A model generated the notes under the pieces. The model was not told where the DNA came from and did not search any database. It saw only the letters and a program-made list of their open reading frames with translations. 64,000 nucleotides of DNA from Rhizobium sp. EC-SD404. Lineage in GTDB: Bacteria; Pseudomonadota; Alphaproteobacteria; Rhizobiales; Rhizobiaceae. The position numbers and the translations under genes are program-made. Position 1 is the stretch's first letter; the number at the start of each line of letters is the position of its first letter. Below are positions 26,529 through 35,454 of the stretch, piece after piece. The stretch lies in assembly GCF_902498825.1 (NCBI RefSeq), contig NZ_LR701459.1, positions 1,308,001 through 1,372,000 of the forward strand. The letters run 5' to 3'.

Positions 26529-28027
26529 GCAGCCTCGGGCTGGGCAATGGCGCGGACGATGGCGTCCGTGCTGATGTCGGAGCCCGCGAGTTCGGTGACA
26601 TGCCGCCGGTCGCGCACCACGATGACGCGATCGCAGACCGCGACAAGTTCCTCGAGTTCGGACGAGATGACGAGCACGGCCATGCCGGTTTTCGTGATCT
26701 CCTGGATCAGCCGGACGATCTCGGCATGGGCGCCGACGTCAATGCCGCGGGTGGGTTCGTCGAGGATCAGGAAGCGGGGGTTCATCGCCAGCCAGCGCGC
26801 GAGGACCACCTTCTGCTGGTTGCCGCCCGACAGCTCTCCGATCGGCTTGTCCGCGCTCGAGGTGCGGATATCGAGGCGCCCGATATAGCGTTCGGCAAGC
26901 GCATCCTGCTCCTGGCGCGAGATCTTCGACATCCAGCCGCGTTTGGCCTGCAGCGCCAGAATGATGTTTTCGCGCACCGACAGGTCGGCGATGATGCCAT
27001 CGACCTTGCGGTCTTCCGGCGCAAAGCCGAAGCCGGCAGCGATCGCCTCGCGCGGGCTGCCGTGGGCGACGCGCCCCTGCTGATCGGACGCGCTGCCGGT
27101 ATCGCTGGTGCGAACGCCGAAGAGAAGCTCTGCACTTTCGGTGCGCCCGGAGCCGAGCAGGCCGGCAAGTCCGATCACTTCGCCTTTGCCGACAGCCAGG
27201 TCGAAGGGTTCGATCATGCCGGCGCGGCCGACGGCTTTGAACGTGAGCAGCGGCCCGCGCTGAGCGTGATCCGAATCGGCATGCTTGCGGTGCTCGTGCG
27301 CCGCTTCCTCCAGATCGCGGCCAAGCATATGCGAGATCAGGCGCACGCGGTCGAGATTGGCGGTTTTCTCCGTAACGATCTTGCGTCCGTTTCTAAGCAC
27401 GGTGACGCGATCGCAGATGGCGAAGACCTGATCGAGAAAATGCGAAACGAAGATGATGCCGAGGCCTTCGGCGCGAAGCTTGCGCACGATGGTGAACAGC
27501 ATCCGCACCTCGGCCGCATCAAGGCTCGCGGTGGGCTCGTCGAGAATGAGAACCTTGCCCGAAAGCGCGACGGCTCGCGCGATGGCGATGATCTGGCGGA
27601 TGGCGACCGAATAGGCGCCGAGGTCGCGGTCGACATCGATGTCGAGCCCGTAAGGCTCCAGCATCGCACGGGCCTGCGCTCTTTGCGCCCGCGCATCGAC
27701 AAGGCCGAAGCGGCGTGGCTCGCGGCCGAATGTCAGGTTCTGCGCGACGGTGAGATTGGGCAGGAGGTTCACCTCCTGATACACGGTGCCGATGCCGAGC
27801 GCCTGCGCTTCGGCGGTCGACGATGGGTCGATCGACACGCCGTCCAGGCGGATTTCGCCAGCATCGCGTTCATAGGCGCCCGTCAGGCATTTGATCAGCG
27901 TGGATTTTCCTGCGCCGTTCTCGCCGAGCAGCGCGTGCACCTCGCCGGCTGCAAGCTCGAAATCCACGCTCTGCAGCGCCTTGGTGCCGACGAAGCTTTT
28001 CGACAGCGATGTGATCGACAGGAGCAT
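26525..28027 (-). CDS. ytfR: Sugar ABC transporter ATP-binding protein, YtfR-like
   Basis: Tandem ATPase, 500 residues from the ATG at 28027 (MLLSITSLSKSF). Domain 1 has GENGAGKSTLIKCLTGAYER and [15 protein letters not shown]; domain 2 has GLLGSGRTESAELLFG, LSGGNQQKVVLARWLAMN and LILDEPTRGIDVGAHAEI. Frame is open further upstream, but that would run through the hairpin after the binding-protein gene, so the later ATG is preferred. Second importer ATPase within the same sugar block. Confidence 0.9.
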   Translation of the reverse strand: MLLSITSLSKSFVGTKALQSVDFELAAGEVHALLGENGAGKSTLIKCLTGAYERDAGEIRLDGVSIDPSSTAEAQALGIGTVYQEVNLLPNLTVAQNLTFGREPRRFGLVDARAQRAQARAMLEPYGLDIDVDRDLGAYSVAIRQIIAIARAVALSGKVLILDEPTASLDAAEVRMLFTIVRKLRAEGLGIIFVSHFLDQVFAICDRVTVLRNGRKIVTEKTANLDRVRLISHMLGRDLEEAAHEHRKHADSDHAQRGPLLTFKAVGRAGMIEPFDLAVGKGEVIGLAGLLGSGRTESAELLFGVRTSDTGSASDQQGRVAHGSPREAIAAGFGFAPEDRKVDGIIADLSVRENIILALQAKRGWMSKISRQEQDALAERYIGRLDIRTSSADKPIGELSGGNQQKVVLARWLAMNPRFLILDEPTRGIDVGAHAEIVRLIQEITKTGMAVLVISSELEELVAVCDRVIVVRDRRHVTELAGSDISTDAIVRAIAQPEAA

Positions 28028-28046
28028 CGGTTCTTTCCCGCAAGAA

Positions 28047-28071
28047 AACCGGGGCAATTGCTGCCCCGGTT
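28047..28071 (-). terminator. Intercistronic hairpin between ytfQ and ytfR
   Basis: AACCGGGGCA and TGCCCCGGTT form a perfect 10-base-pair stem with a five-base loop. Read on the minus strand the stem ends in GGTTTTCTT, so it looks like a partial terminator that lets the binding-protein message outnumber the ATPase and permease messages. Confidence 0.7.
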
Positions 28072-28088
28072 CTGGTTGGCAGGATCTC

Positions 28089-29036
28089 TCAGTAACCGAG
28101 ATCCTTGCGAGCCTCGTATTCGCCTGCCGGATCGTCGCCCTGGGTGTAAAGGCGCGATTCCGTCTGGATGAACTTCTCCGGTTCGGTGCCGTCTGCCCAG
28201 TAGGCTTCAAGAGCGTCGAAGGCAGGGCCGGCCATGTTCGGCGTCAGTTCCACCGTCGCATTCGCTTCACCTGCAGCCATGGCCTGGAAGATGTCAGGGA
28301 CGGCGTCGATCGAGACGATCTTGATCTCTTCGCCCGGTGCAAGACCGGCTTCCTTGATGGCCTGGATGGCGCCGATCGCCATGTCGTCATTGTGGGCGTA
28401 GAGCGCGCAGATGTTTTCGCCACCGCCTTCGGCCTGCAGGAAGCTTTCCATCACGCTCTTGCCGCCGGCGCGGGTGAAGTCGCCGGTCTGGCTGCGAACG
28501 ATCTCGACATTGGCATTGCCTTCGATGGCATTGCGGAAGCCTTGTGCCCGGTCGATAGCGGGCGACGAACCAGTGGTCCCCTGCAATTCGACCACGCGGC
28601 ACTCCTCTTCACCGATCTCACCGAGCAGCCATTCGCCGGCCACTTCGCCTTCGTGAACGAGATCCGAACCGACGGCCGTCAGATAGAGATCGTCGGAGGA
28701 ATCGACCTGACGGTCAAGAAGCACGACCGGAATCTCGGCCTCCTGGGCTTCCTGGAGCACGCTGTCCCAGCCCGTCGCGACGACAGGCGCGATGAGAATG
28801 GCGTCAACGCCCTGAGCGATGAATGAACGCAATGCTGCGATCTGGTTTTCCTGGCGCTGCTGCGCGTCGGAGAACTGAAGCGTATATCCGCGCTCTTCGG
28901 CCTGCTGCCGCGTGAGCGTCGTTTCGGCTGCACGCCAACCGGATTCCGATCCGATCTGCGAGAAGCCGACCGTCTGTGCTGATGCTGCTGCCGAAAGAGC
29001 GAGCAAGGCCGCTCCGGCAAGAAGTACTCTGGTCAT
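28089..29036 (-). CDS. ytfQ: Sugar-binding protein, YtfQ-like
   Basis: Periplasmic sugar receptor, 315 residues from the ATG at 29036; signal peptide 1-20 ends SAAASAQ. GFSQIGSESGWRAAET, IAPVVATGWDSVLQEAQEAE, VVELQGTTGSSPAIDRAQGF, YAHNDDMAIGAIQAIKEAGL and VELTPNMAGPAFDALE match E. coli YtfQ closely from memory. That protein binds galactofuranose. In this locus arabinofuranose or galactofuranose forms are plausible, which would complement ChvE if that takes pyranoses; this is inference. Confidence 0.9.
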   Translation of the reverse strand: MTRVLLAGAALLALSAAASAQTVGFSQIGSESGWRAAETTLTRQQAEERGYTLQFSDAQQRQENQIAALRSFIAQGVDAILIAPVVATGWDSVLQEAQEAEIPVVLLDRQVDSSDDLYLTAVGSDLVHEGEVAGEWLLGEIGEEECRVVELQGTTGSSPAIDRAQGFRNAIEGNANVEIVRSQTGDFTRAGGKSVMESFLQAEGGGENICALYAHNDDMAIGAIQAIKEAGLAPGEEIKIVSIDAVPDIFQAMAAGEANATVELTPNMAGPAFDALEAYWADGTEPEKFIQTESRLYTQGDDPAGEYEARKDLGY

Positions 29037-29160
29037 GGTGTTCCTCCACTGTCCACGGGTGGGGCTATCGCGCCCAGCCATGCTCCTCCTCGGACCCGTC
29101 GGCGCCGGCCCCCTCGCGCTTGCGAACCGGCAGCTCGGCCGGATCGTGTCTTTTCCCGAC

Positions 29161-29190
29161 ATCGAAAGCGCAGCAAAATGCGCTTCGATG
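29161..29190 (-). terminator. Hairpin between gguC and ytfQ
   Basis: ATCGAAAGCGCA and TGCGCTTCGAT pair with one bulged A around the loop GCAAAA. It stands just below the gguC stop in a 164-base gap. No T-run is present, so it may be a processing or stability stem, and ytfQ may have its own promoter in the rest of the gap. Confidence 0.45.
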
Positions 29191-29200
29191 CGTCCTAAAC

Positions 29201-30193
29201 TCAAAGCATGCGCACCGCTTGGCGCTTCTCCTGATGGAGCTGTCTTGCGATCGTCAGCCGGTTGGTCAGGGGCAGCCCGAAGGACGCAGCCTCGATCTCG
29301 AAAACATCGCCATCCTGCGCAGCGAACCCTTCGGCGAAGGACAGCGTCGCCGTGCCGAACATGTGGACGTGGACGTCACCCGGCCGGCGGAAGATGCCGT
29401 ATTTGAAGTGATGATGCTCCAGATTGGCGATCGAATGGGACATGTTCGCCTCACCCGAAAGGAACGGCTTTTCAAAGACGACTTCTTGGCCACGCCGTAT
29501 ACGGCTCGTCCCTTCGATGCTGTCCGGCAAGGGGCCGACGAGCAGTTCCGGCCCGACCGCCGCCTGGCGCAGCTTGGAGTGCGCGAGATAGAGGTAGTTC
29601 CGCTTCTCCATGATGTGGTCGGAAAACTCATTGGCGAGCGCGAAGCCGACACGATAAGGCTCACCATCGTTGCCAATGACATAGATGCCGGCAATTTCGG
29701 GCTCTTCACCGCCGTCTTCGGCATAGGCAGGGCATGCAAGCGCGCCACAAGGCGCGACCAGCGCGTCGCCATTGCCTTTGTAGAACCATTCCGGCTGCAC
29801 GCCCGGTGCGCCGTTCAAGGGCTTGCCGCCTTCGAGACCCATGCGGAACATCCGCATGGAATCGGTCTCGTTATCGCTAGCCTTCTCGTGCATGGCCGCG
29901 CGTGTCGATGCCGATCCCAGATGGGTCAGCCCGGTTCCCGTCAGGTGCAGGTGGCTCGGATCCGGATGCAGGACGGGCGGCAGGAGCCGGCCATCGGCGC
30001 AGAGCGATGCCAGGTCCACGGCTTTGCGCAGGCCAAGATCAAGGATCGACGATCTGAGATCGGCGCCATCGTTCGCGCAGGCTAAGGCCAAATCGTAAAG
30101 CGATGCATCGGTCGCGACGTCGTAGGCTTCCGTGCCCTCGCGAGCAACGATCTGAGCCTTCCCATCCTCGCGACGGTACTGTGAAAGCAGCAA
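29201..30193 (-). CDS. gguC: GguC (AraD1/fumarylacetoacetase-fold protein)
   Basis: FAH-superfamily protein, 330 residues. A TTG at 30193 is the likely start: GGAGG precedes it by six bases, and it gives MLLSQYRREDGK, matching the family beginning; no in-frame ATG is close. Conserved parts are LTGTGLTHLGSASTRAAMHE, PEWFYKGNGDALV, EEPEIAGIYVIG (metal Glu) and FALANEFSDH. GguC-type proteins accompany ChvE-GguAB in rhizobia and have been linked to 2-keto-3-deoxy-L-arabonate dehydration. No DHDPS-like dehydratase is present in this window, so GguC is the best candidate for that step. Confidence 0.85.
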   Translation of the reverse strand: MLLSQYRREDGKAQIVAREGTEAYDVATDASLYDLALACANDGADLRSSILDLGLRKAVDLASLCADGRLLPPVLHPDPSHLHLTGTGLTHLGSASTRAAMHEKASDNETDSMRMFRMGLEGGKPLNGAPGVQPEWFYKGNGDALVAPCGALACPAYAEDGGEEPEIAGIYVIGNDGEPYRVGFALANEFSDHIMEKRNYLYLAHSKLRQAAVGPELLVGPLPDSIEGTSRIRRGQEVVFEKPFLSGEANMSHSIANLEHHHFKYGIFRRPGDVHVHMFGTATLSFAEGFAAQDGDVFEIEAASFGLPLTNRLTIARQLHQEKRQAVRML

Positions 30194-30317
30194 TTCGGAC
30201 CTCCTCCATACCCTCTCGGCGACCGCGGCGGCGCGGTGGCGAAGAAGTGCGGTCCGCAGTCTCCCCCCGCAGACCTCATAATGTGAGCCCGTGGGTACCA
30301 TCGGCTGATATGCGGTA

Positions 30318-30326
30318 CAAATTCCG
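30318..30326. promoter_or_regulatory. Element shared by gguC and chvE promoters
   Basis: CAAATTCCG followed by ATAT, in the 165-base gap between the epimerase stop and gguC. Nearby are GGCTGATATGC and CCATATCAC half sites with inverted relation, typical of a LysR target region. Copy of the element at 23621. Confidence 0.35.
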
Positions 30327-30358
30327 ATATTTGCCGAAGCTATACCACTCCGGCCATA

Positions 30359-31354
30359 TCACTTGTCAAAGCGGCGGAATTCGAAGTGCGTTTCGTTCTT
30401 GTAGACATCTCCCGGGCGCAGGATGGCATCTGGAAAATTCGGGCGGTTTGGCGCATCGGGCCAAGCCTGCGTTTCGAGGGCGAGGCCGGCGAATGACGGG
30501 AGGCTGGTTCCCGCTTCGTCGACGGAAAATTGCGTGTTTTCGCCATCGTAGAATTGCAAACCGGGCTCGGTCGTCGAAACATGGAGCGCGATACCCGCGA
30601 CAGGATCCTCGAGAATGGCCGCCAGGCGAAGTGGTGCGGGATGTTCGCCAAGACAGAAATTGTGGTCGTATCGATGCTCGCCAATGCGGCGTGGTTGCCG
30701 AAAGTCGAAAGCGGTTCGTTCGACCGGCGCGATATCGCCGGTCGGGATCAGGTCTGCGTCGACCGGCAGATAATGCGCGGCGTTAATGGTCAGCATCTGC
30801 TGCCGGATGTCTCCTTTGCCCAAACGGAAATAGGCATGGTTGGTAATGCTGCAGGGTGTGGCGCGGTTCGTCCTTGCCGTCGTCGTGACCCTGAGGGAGG
30901 AGGGCGCCTCGACCTCATAGCGCGTGTCGATGTGCATCTTGCCTGGAAACCCCTCGTCGCCGTCCGGCAACTCGATCGTCAAGGTGACATGCCGATCGCT
31001 ATGGTCGGCGAGGTTCCAGATCCGGGCGTGCAGACCAGTGCTTCCGCCGTGCAGTGTGTGGCGGTCGAGAAAATTCGGGGTTGTCGCAAAGGGGGCGCCA
31101 TCGATGGAGAATCGTGCGTTGCCGATGCGATTGGCAAACCGGCCAACCATCGCTCCGAAATAAGCCATGGAGCCGAGATAGGGTTCGAGCGTTGGAGCGC
31201 CGATGACGAGCGACTGGTCGAGCCCCACCATCTCGAGCGACTGCAGCCGTGCACCATGGGTCAGGATGCGTGCCTTCAAGGCTCCCGCCTGAATGTCGAG
31301 CCCGACGACCTCTTGCCCATCGGGCATCGTTCCGAACACAGCCAAACCGTTCAC
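30359..31354 (-). CDS. galM: Aldose 1-epimerase (galactose mutarotase)
   Basis: Mutarotase, 331 residues from a GTG at 31354. The substrate His are in RHTLHGGSTG and TNHAYFRLGKGD and the catalytic Glu in LALETQAWPDAPN, all conserved in GalM. It equilibrates alpha and beta anomers so that the Gfo/Idh dehydrogenase receives the right form. First gene of the minus-strand sugar block and divergent from the GbpR-like regulator, 90 bases away. The weakly placed GTG start could also be the GTG five codons later. Confidence 0.9.
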   Translation of the reverse strand: MNGLAVFGTMPDGQEVVGLDIQAGALKARILTHGARLQSLEMVGLDQSLVIGAPTLEPYLGSMAYFGAMVGRFANRIGNARFSIDGAPFATTPNFLDRHTLHGGSTGLHARIWNLADHSDRHVTLTIELPDGDEGFPGKMHIDTRYEVEAPSSLRVTTTARTNRATPCSITNHAYFRLGKGDIRQQMLTINAAHYLPVDADLIPTGDIAPVERTAFDFRQPRRIGEHRYDHNFCLGEHPAPLRLAAILEDPVAGIALHVSTTEPGLQFYDGENTQFSVDEAGTSLPSFAGLALETQAWPDAPNRPNFPDAILRPGDVYKNETHFEFRRFDK

Positions 31355-31444
31355 TCCGTTGCATGCTCTAAGCCAGCGTTGCTAGAAGTCGACATGCGCG
31401 TCAAATCGCGTTTCAGCTTCGAGAAATAACAGTATGGTCATGTC

Positions 31445-32428
31445 ATGAGCCAGGCCGAGGGTCTTAACAGCCAGAACCACCTCGTCCGCAAGGGACTGAA
31501 ATTCTCGCAGTTGCGCCTGCTTGCGGTTTTGCGGGACACGGGCCAGATCGGGGCGGCGGCCGAACAGGTCGGCATGACGCAGCCGGCTGCTTCGCGTCTC
31601 ATGGCACAGCTGGAAGAGATGATCGGAACGCCGATCTTCACCCGCCATGCGCGTGGCGTCTCCTTGACGGAAGCCGGCCACATCATGGCCGATCAGGCGG
31701 TTCGGACCCTGCGAGAACTCGACCTCTCCCAGGAGCGGGTTGTCCAAGCCATCCAGGGAACGCGCGGTCTCGTGCGCATTGGATCGGTGACCGGCCCTTC
31801 GCTAGAACTGATCCTGCCACTGGTGCGCGAAATCCGCGTGCTCTCGCCAGCCGTCGAGATTGCGGTTCAGGTCGATACGTCGAACAAGCTCGCGGAAGCG
31901 CTGCTTGCGCGTGAACTGGATTTCTACGTCGGCCGCATTCCCGATGGCGTCCATGCACAGCCTTTTGCGGTGTCCGATATTGGCGACGAACCGATCGGCC
32001 TCGTGGTGCGCGCCGATCATCCCCTGACACGGATCGATCCGTTGTCGCTCGACCGGTGCCTCGATTACGATTGGGTCATGCAGCCGCCGGGCGGCCTTCT
32101 GCGGCGCACTGCGGAGGATTACATCCTGTCCAAGGGGCTGCGTCTTCCCCGCCGCGTGCTCGGCACCGCGTCCACGCTATTCACCCTCGCGCTCGTGCAG
32201 AAAACCAACGCTATCGCGCCGCTGGCGCGGGCGGTTGCGGAATTCTTCATCGACAGCAGTGGCCTCGGTAGCCGGCTCGCCACATTGCCCGTGGCGCCCG
32301 ACCTGACGGTCAAGACCTACGGCATCGTAACCCGCCAGGAGCGCGATCTTTCTCCCGCCGCCGAGACGATCCTTGCAACGCTCCTGCGCCGCTGTTCGCC
32401 CGGGAAGGACGGCGTGGACGCCGGCTGA
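31445..32428 (+). CDS. gbpR: LysR-family regulator, GbpR-like
   Basis: LysR-type regulator, 327 residues. The winged helix has LKFSQLRLLAVL and the recognition part EQVGMTQPAASRLMAQLEEM; the ligand domain starts near 100 (LVRIGSVTGPSLELILP). Subfamily features such as the long N-terminus and VMQPPGGLLRRTAEDYIL fit GbpR, the galactose/arabinose-responsive regulator of chvE in Agrobacterium. Divergent orientation to galM and the neighbouring sugar block support this. The symbol rests on context and remembered similarity rather than an alignment. Confidence 0.78.
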   Translation: MSQAEGLNSQNHLVRKGLKFSQLRLLAVLRDTGQIGAAAEQVGMTQPAASRLMAQLEEMIGTPIFTRHARGVSLTEAGHIMADQAVRTLRELDLSQERVVQAIQGTRGLVRIGSVTGPSLELILPLVREIRVLSPAVEIAVQVDTSNKLAEALLARELDFYVGRIPDGVHAQPFAVSDIGDEPIGLVVRADHPLTRIDPLSLDRCLDYDWVMQPPGGLLRRTAEDYILSKGLRLPRRVLGTASTLFTLALVQKTNAIAPLARAVAEFFIDSSGLGSRLATLPVAPDLTVKTYGIVTRQERDLSPAAETILATLLRRCSPGKDGVDAG

Positions 32429-32501
32429 GGCCAAGCGGCAATGACCGACTGATATGAGTGGAACTGCCATCGGCTGCTGCGATTCCGCAGAGCCGTCCGG
32501 A

Positions 32502-33398
32502 TCACGCGTTTCGTGTTCTCAGCGTTTCGATCAACGCACGAAGGGCTGGCGGGCTCTGGCGCCGGCTCGAATGGTAGAGGTAGCAGCCTGGGAAGATCGG
32601 GCACCATTCGTGCAGGACCTGGACGAGGCGACCCGAAGCCAGGTCGTCGGCCACGTCCTGCTCCAGGATATAACCGAGTCCAGCCCCTGCACGCACGGCT
32701 GCGGCAGCAAGGGGGCCATCGTTTACAACGAGAGGGCCCGATGTCTGGATCCGAATGTCTTTTCCCGCGTGAGAGAATTCCCAAGGCAGCAAGCCGCCGG
32801 ACGTGGAAAGCCGATAGTTGATGCAGGCATGACGCTCGAGGTCATAGGGCGAAGTCGGCGGCGGATTTCGCCGGAAATAGTCCGGTGTGGCCACGACGAT
32901 GGTGCGCAGATCCGGGCCAACCCGCACCGCCACCATGTCCTTCTCCAGCGTCTCGCCGAAACGAATTCCAGCATCGAAGCCGGCACTGACGATATCGACC
33001 AATGCGTCTTGGATGTCCACTTCGACCCTCACCTGCGGGTTGGCGATCAGGAATTCGGGAAGCCGAGGCTCAAGCACTGTTCTTGCCGCCCAGCCGAACG
33101 TCGTTATCCGCAACAAGCCGGATGGATTGTCTCGCCATTCGTCGAGATCCGAGACGCCGCGTTCGATTGCCGAAAGTGCCGGCGCGAGCGAAGCCAGAAG
33201 CTGCTCGCCTGCGGACGTCGTGGACACACTTCGAGTGGTGCGCGACAGCAGTCTGACCCCTAGACGGGCCTCCAAGCCGCGCATGGCATGGCTGAGCGCC
33301 GACGGCGATACGCCCAGCATCGCGGCCGCGCGCGTGAAACTGCCCTCGCGCGCAATGGTGGCGAACAACGCAAGATCATTGAATGGCAAGCGTTCCAT
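32502..33398 (-). CDS. LysR-family transcriptional regulator
   Basis: LysR regulator, 298 residues, of the large DsdC/AaeR-like subgroup. HTH: FTRAAAMLGVSPSALSHAMR at 21-40; RTTRSVSTTSAGEQLL follows as usual. The effector domain contains VDIVSAGFDAGIRFGETLEKD. It is divergent from the aldo/keto reductase gene with a 102-base gap, so it most likely controls that gene and itself. Ligand unknown. Confidence 0.88.
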   Translation of the reverse strand: MERLPFNDLALFATIAREGSFTRAAAMLGVSPSALSHAMRGLEARLGVRLLSRTTRSVSTTSAGEQLLASLAPALSAIERGVSDLDEWRDNPSGLLRITTFGWAARTVLEPRLPEFLIANPQVRVEVDIQDALVDIVSAGFDAGIRFGETLEKDMVAVRVGPDLRTIVVATPDYFRRNPPPTSPYDLERHACINYRLSTSGGLLPWEFSHAGKDIRIQTSGPLVVNDGPLAAAAVRAGAGLGYILEQDVADDLASGRLVQVLHEWCPIFPGCYLYHSSRRQSPPALRALIETLRTRNA

Positions 33399-33500
33399 TG
33401 CTGCAATCTGCTCACAAGCTTATGCGGCGCGCAACGGCTAATCCGCATGGGGGGACCGCCCTATCTCCGGGTCGACATATGGCCAAAGAAGGGAATTCTC

Positions 33501-34610
33501 ATGAGCCTCGCGTATCATCGAACACTCGGCGCTTCCGGATTGATCGTCAGCCCGCTCGCGCTCGGAACCATGACCTTCGGCACTGGACGCTGGGGCACCG
33601 ACGACGATGCCTCGCGTGCCATTCTGCACGCTTATGTCGATGCGGGCGGCAATTTCGTCGACACGGCCGACATCTATTCAGGCGGGCAAAGCGAGGACAT
33701 GCTGGGCCGCTATATTGCGGACGCCGGATTACGCGACAGGCTGGTGATCGCCACCAAGTCCGGCTTCTCCCGCACGGAAGGCACGGCGCTTGCCGGCGGC
33801 AACGGCAAGAAGAACATTCGCGCAAGCCTGGAAGCCTCGCTGAAACGACTTCGTACCGACTACATCGACATGTACTGGATGCATGTCTGGGACCGCACGA
33901 CGCCTGCGGAAGAGGTTCTCGGCACGTTGACCGACGCGGTGCGCGCCGGAAAGATCCTGCACTACGGCTTTTCCAATACACCGAGCTGGTATGTGGCCAA
34001 GATCGCGACGCTCGCAGCCGCGCACGGCCTGCCGAAGCCTGTCGGCCTGCAATACAGCTATTCACTGATCGATCGCGGCGTGGAACTGGAGATCGCTCCG
34101 GCAGCGGCAGAGTTCGGCCTGGGTCTGGTGCCCTGGAGCCCGCTCGGGGGCGGCCTGCTGACAGGCAAATACGGTCGCGACATGCTTGCCCGGGCGAGCG
34201 TCATGCCGGCGATGCCCGATAGCGCCAGCACTGCGGAGCCCGAAAGCAGCACGGGTCGCCTTGCCGGCGACAATCCGTTTGGCGGTATGCTTTTCACCGA
34301 AAGAAACTTCGACGTCGTCGACGAAGTTCGAAAAATCGCTGAGGAAACCGGCAAGTCGATGGCCCAGGTCAGCCTGGCCTGGGTGGCCGCTCGTCCGCTT
34401 GTCTCCTCGGTGTTGATCGGAGCGAGCAGTGCCGACCAGCTTAGGCAAAACATCGGTTCGCTGGACGTCTCGATCTCGGCAGAGCAGTTGCAGAGGCTTG
34501 ATGCGGCGACGGCCATGCCGCTTCCCAACCCCTATTACATATTCCAGCTGCCTCGCCCCATGCTGTTCGGAGGCAGTGCGGTAACGCCTTGGGCCGTGGC
34601 GCCGCACTGA
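33501..34610 (+). CDS. Aldo/keto reductase
   Basis: NADPH-dependent TIM-barrel reductase, 369 residues from the ATG at 33501, preceded by AAGGGA. The catalytic tetrad is visible: Asp and Tyr in DTADIYSGGQSED, Lys in IATKSGF and His in MYWMHVWDR. The C-terminal cofactor site contains SSVLIGASSADQLRQNI. It belongs to the YajO/Tas-like group acting on aldehydes or sugars. Only the divergent LysR gene gives context, so the substrate is not known. Confidence 0.88.
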   Translation: MSLAYHRTLGASGLIVSPLALGTMTFGTGRWGTDDDASRAILHAYVDAGGNFVDTADIYSGGQSEDMLGRYIADAGLRDRLVIATKSGFSRTEGTALAGGNGKKNIRASLEASLKRLRTDYIDMYWMHVWDRTTPAEEVLGTLTDAVRAGKILHYGFSNTPSWYVAKIATLAAAHGLPKPVGLQYSYSLIDRGVELEIAPAAAEFGLGLVPWSPLGGGLLTGKYGRDMLARASVMPAMPDSASTAEPESSTGRLAGDNPFGGMLFTERNFDVVDEVRKIAEETGKSMAQVSLAWVAARPLVSSVLIGASSADQLRQNIGSLDVSISAEQLQRLDAATAMPLPNPYYIFQLPRPMLFGGSAVTPWAVAPH

Positions 34611-34640
34611 CCGTCGCTTCGGTCGCCTCGATGCCTTGCC

Positions 34641-35399
34641 TTAGTGCTCGATCCGCAATTCGATACGGTCGGCGGCGAAGCGGGTTCGGGTGAGGTGGAA
34701 GACCTTGCCGTCGAGCGTGGCGTTGGTCCCGGTCGCCACGAGGACGATCGAGCCCTTGGGCAGGTCGAGATGGACGAGCTCGGCCTCGCCGGCGCCCTCG
34801 GCCAGCACGCGGGTTTCGCGGCGAATGTAATCGTCGATTCCGAAATGGCTGAAGGACGCGGTCATCGATCGCGTCCTGGCAAACGTCTCGGCAAGGCCGT
34901 TGAATCTGCGGGCGTCCAGCCAGTGCGTCGCAAGCGAGATCGGGCGGTCTTCCGCTATGCTCATCGTCTCCAGCTCGAGCACGCTATCGCCCGGGCTGAG
35001 ACCGAGCTCTTCGGCGATACTCGGTATAGCGTCGTGTTCCTGCGCGTTCAGCAGTCGACTTTCGACCGACGCGACCTGACCGGATAGACCGGTGCTGAGC
35101 CTTGTGCGAAGGCGTATCGGGTAGGACAGGCGCCCTGAGCGGGTGACGATGGTGCCGAGACCGTGTCGGGTCTCGACCAACCCCTCCGCGGCGAGATGCG
35201 CGATTGCCGCGCGTACGGTGTGTCGATTGACCCCGAACTGTCGTCCGATCTCGAATTCGGACGGCAGCTTGGCAGCGGGCGGGAACTCGCCGCGATCGAT
35301 CGCGCCACGCAGCTGATCCGCAACCTGCCGCCAGAGCGCGACGCCGCTTCTGGAAATGCTCACCCTGCCTACCATCGTCACAGCCTTGTCATGGATCAT
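34641..35399 (-). CDS. phnF: PhnF-type GntR/HutC-family regulator
   Basis: GntR regulator with a UTRA ligand domain, 252 residues from the ATG at 35399; the ATG at 35375 has a better ribosome site (AAGG eight bases upstream) and may be the real start. HTH: FEIGRQFGVNRHTVRAAIAH. The NRHTVR signature and position divergent to phnG are those of PhnF, the repressor of the C-P lyase genes. A 20-base dyad in the short intergenic gap is the likely binding site. Confidence 0.87.
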   Translation of the reverse strand: MIHDKAVTMVGRVSISRSGVALWRQVADQLRGAIDRGEFPPAAKLPSEFEIGRQFGVNRHTVRAAIAHLAAEGLVETRHGLGTIVTRSGRLSYPIRLRTRLSTGLSGQVASVESRLLNAQEHDAIPSIAEELGLSPGDSVLELETMSIAEDRPISLATHWLDARRFNGLAETFARTRSMTASFSHFGIDDYIRRETRVLAEGAGEAELVHLDLPKGSIVLVATGTNATLDGKVFHLTRTRFAADRIELRIEH

Positions 35400-35417
35400 C
35401 CGTAGTGTAGGCTACAG

Positions 35418-35437
35418 TTGTCTATATAAACAGACAA
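35418..35437. promoter_or_regulatory. Candidate PhnF operator
   Basis: TTGTCT and AGACAA form inverted arms of six around ATATAAAC; two of the inner four pairs also match. It is centred in the 55-base gap between phnF and phnG, so a bound repressor would cover both promoters. Confidence 0.65.
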
Positions 35438-35454
35438 GTGACGGGATGGTTTCG

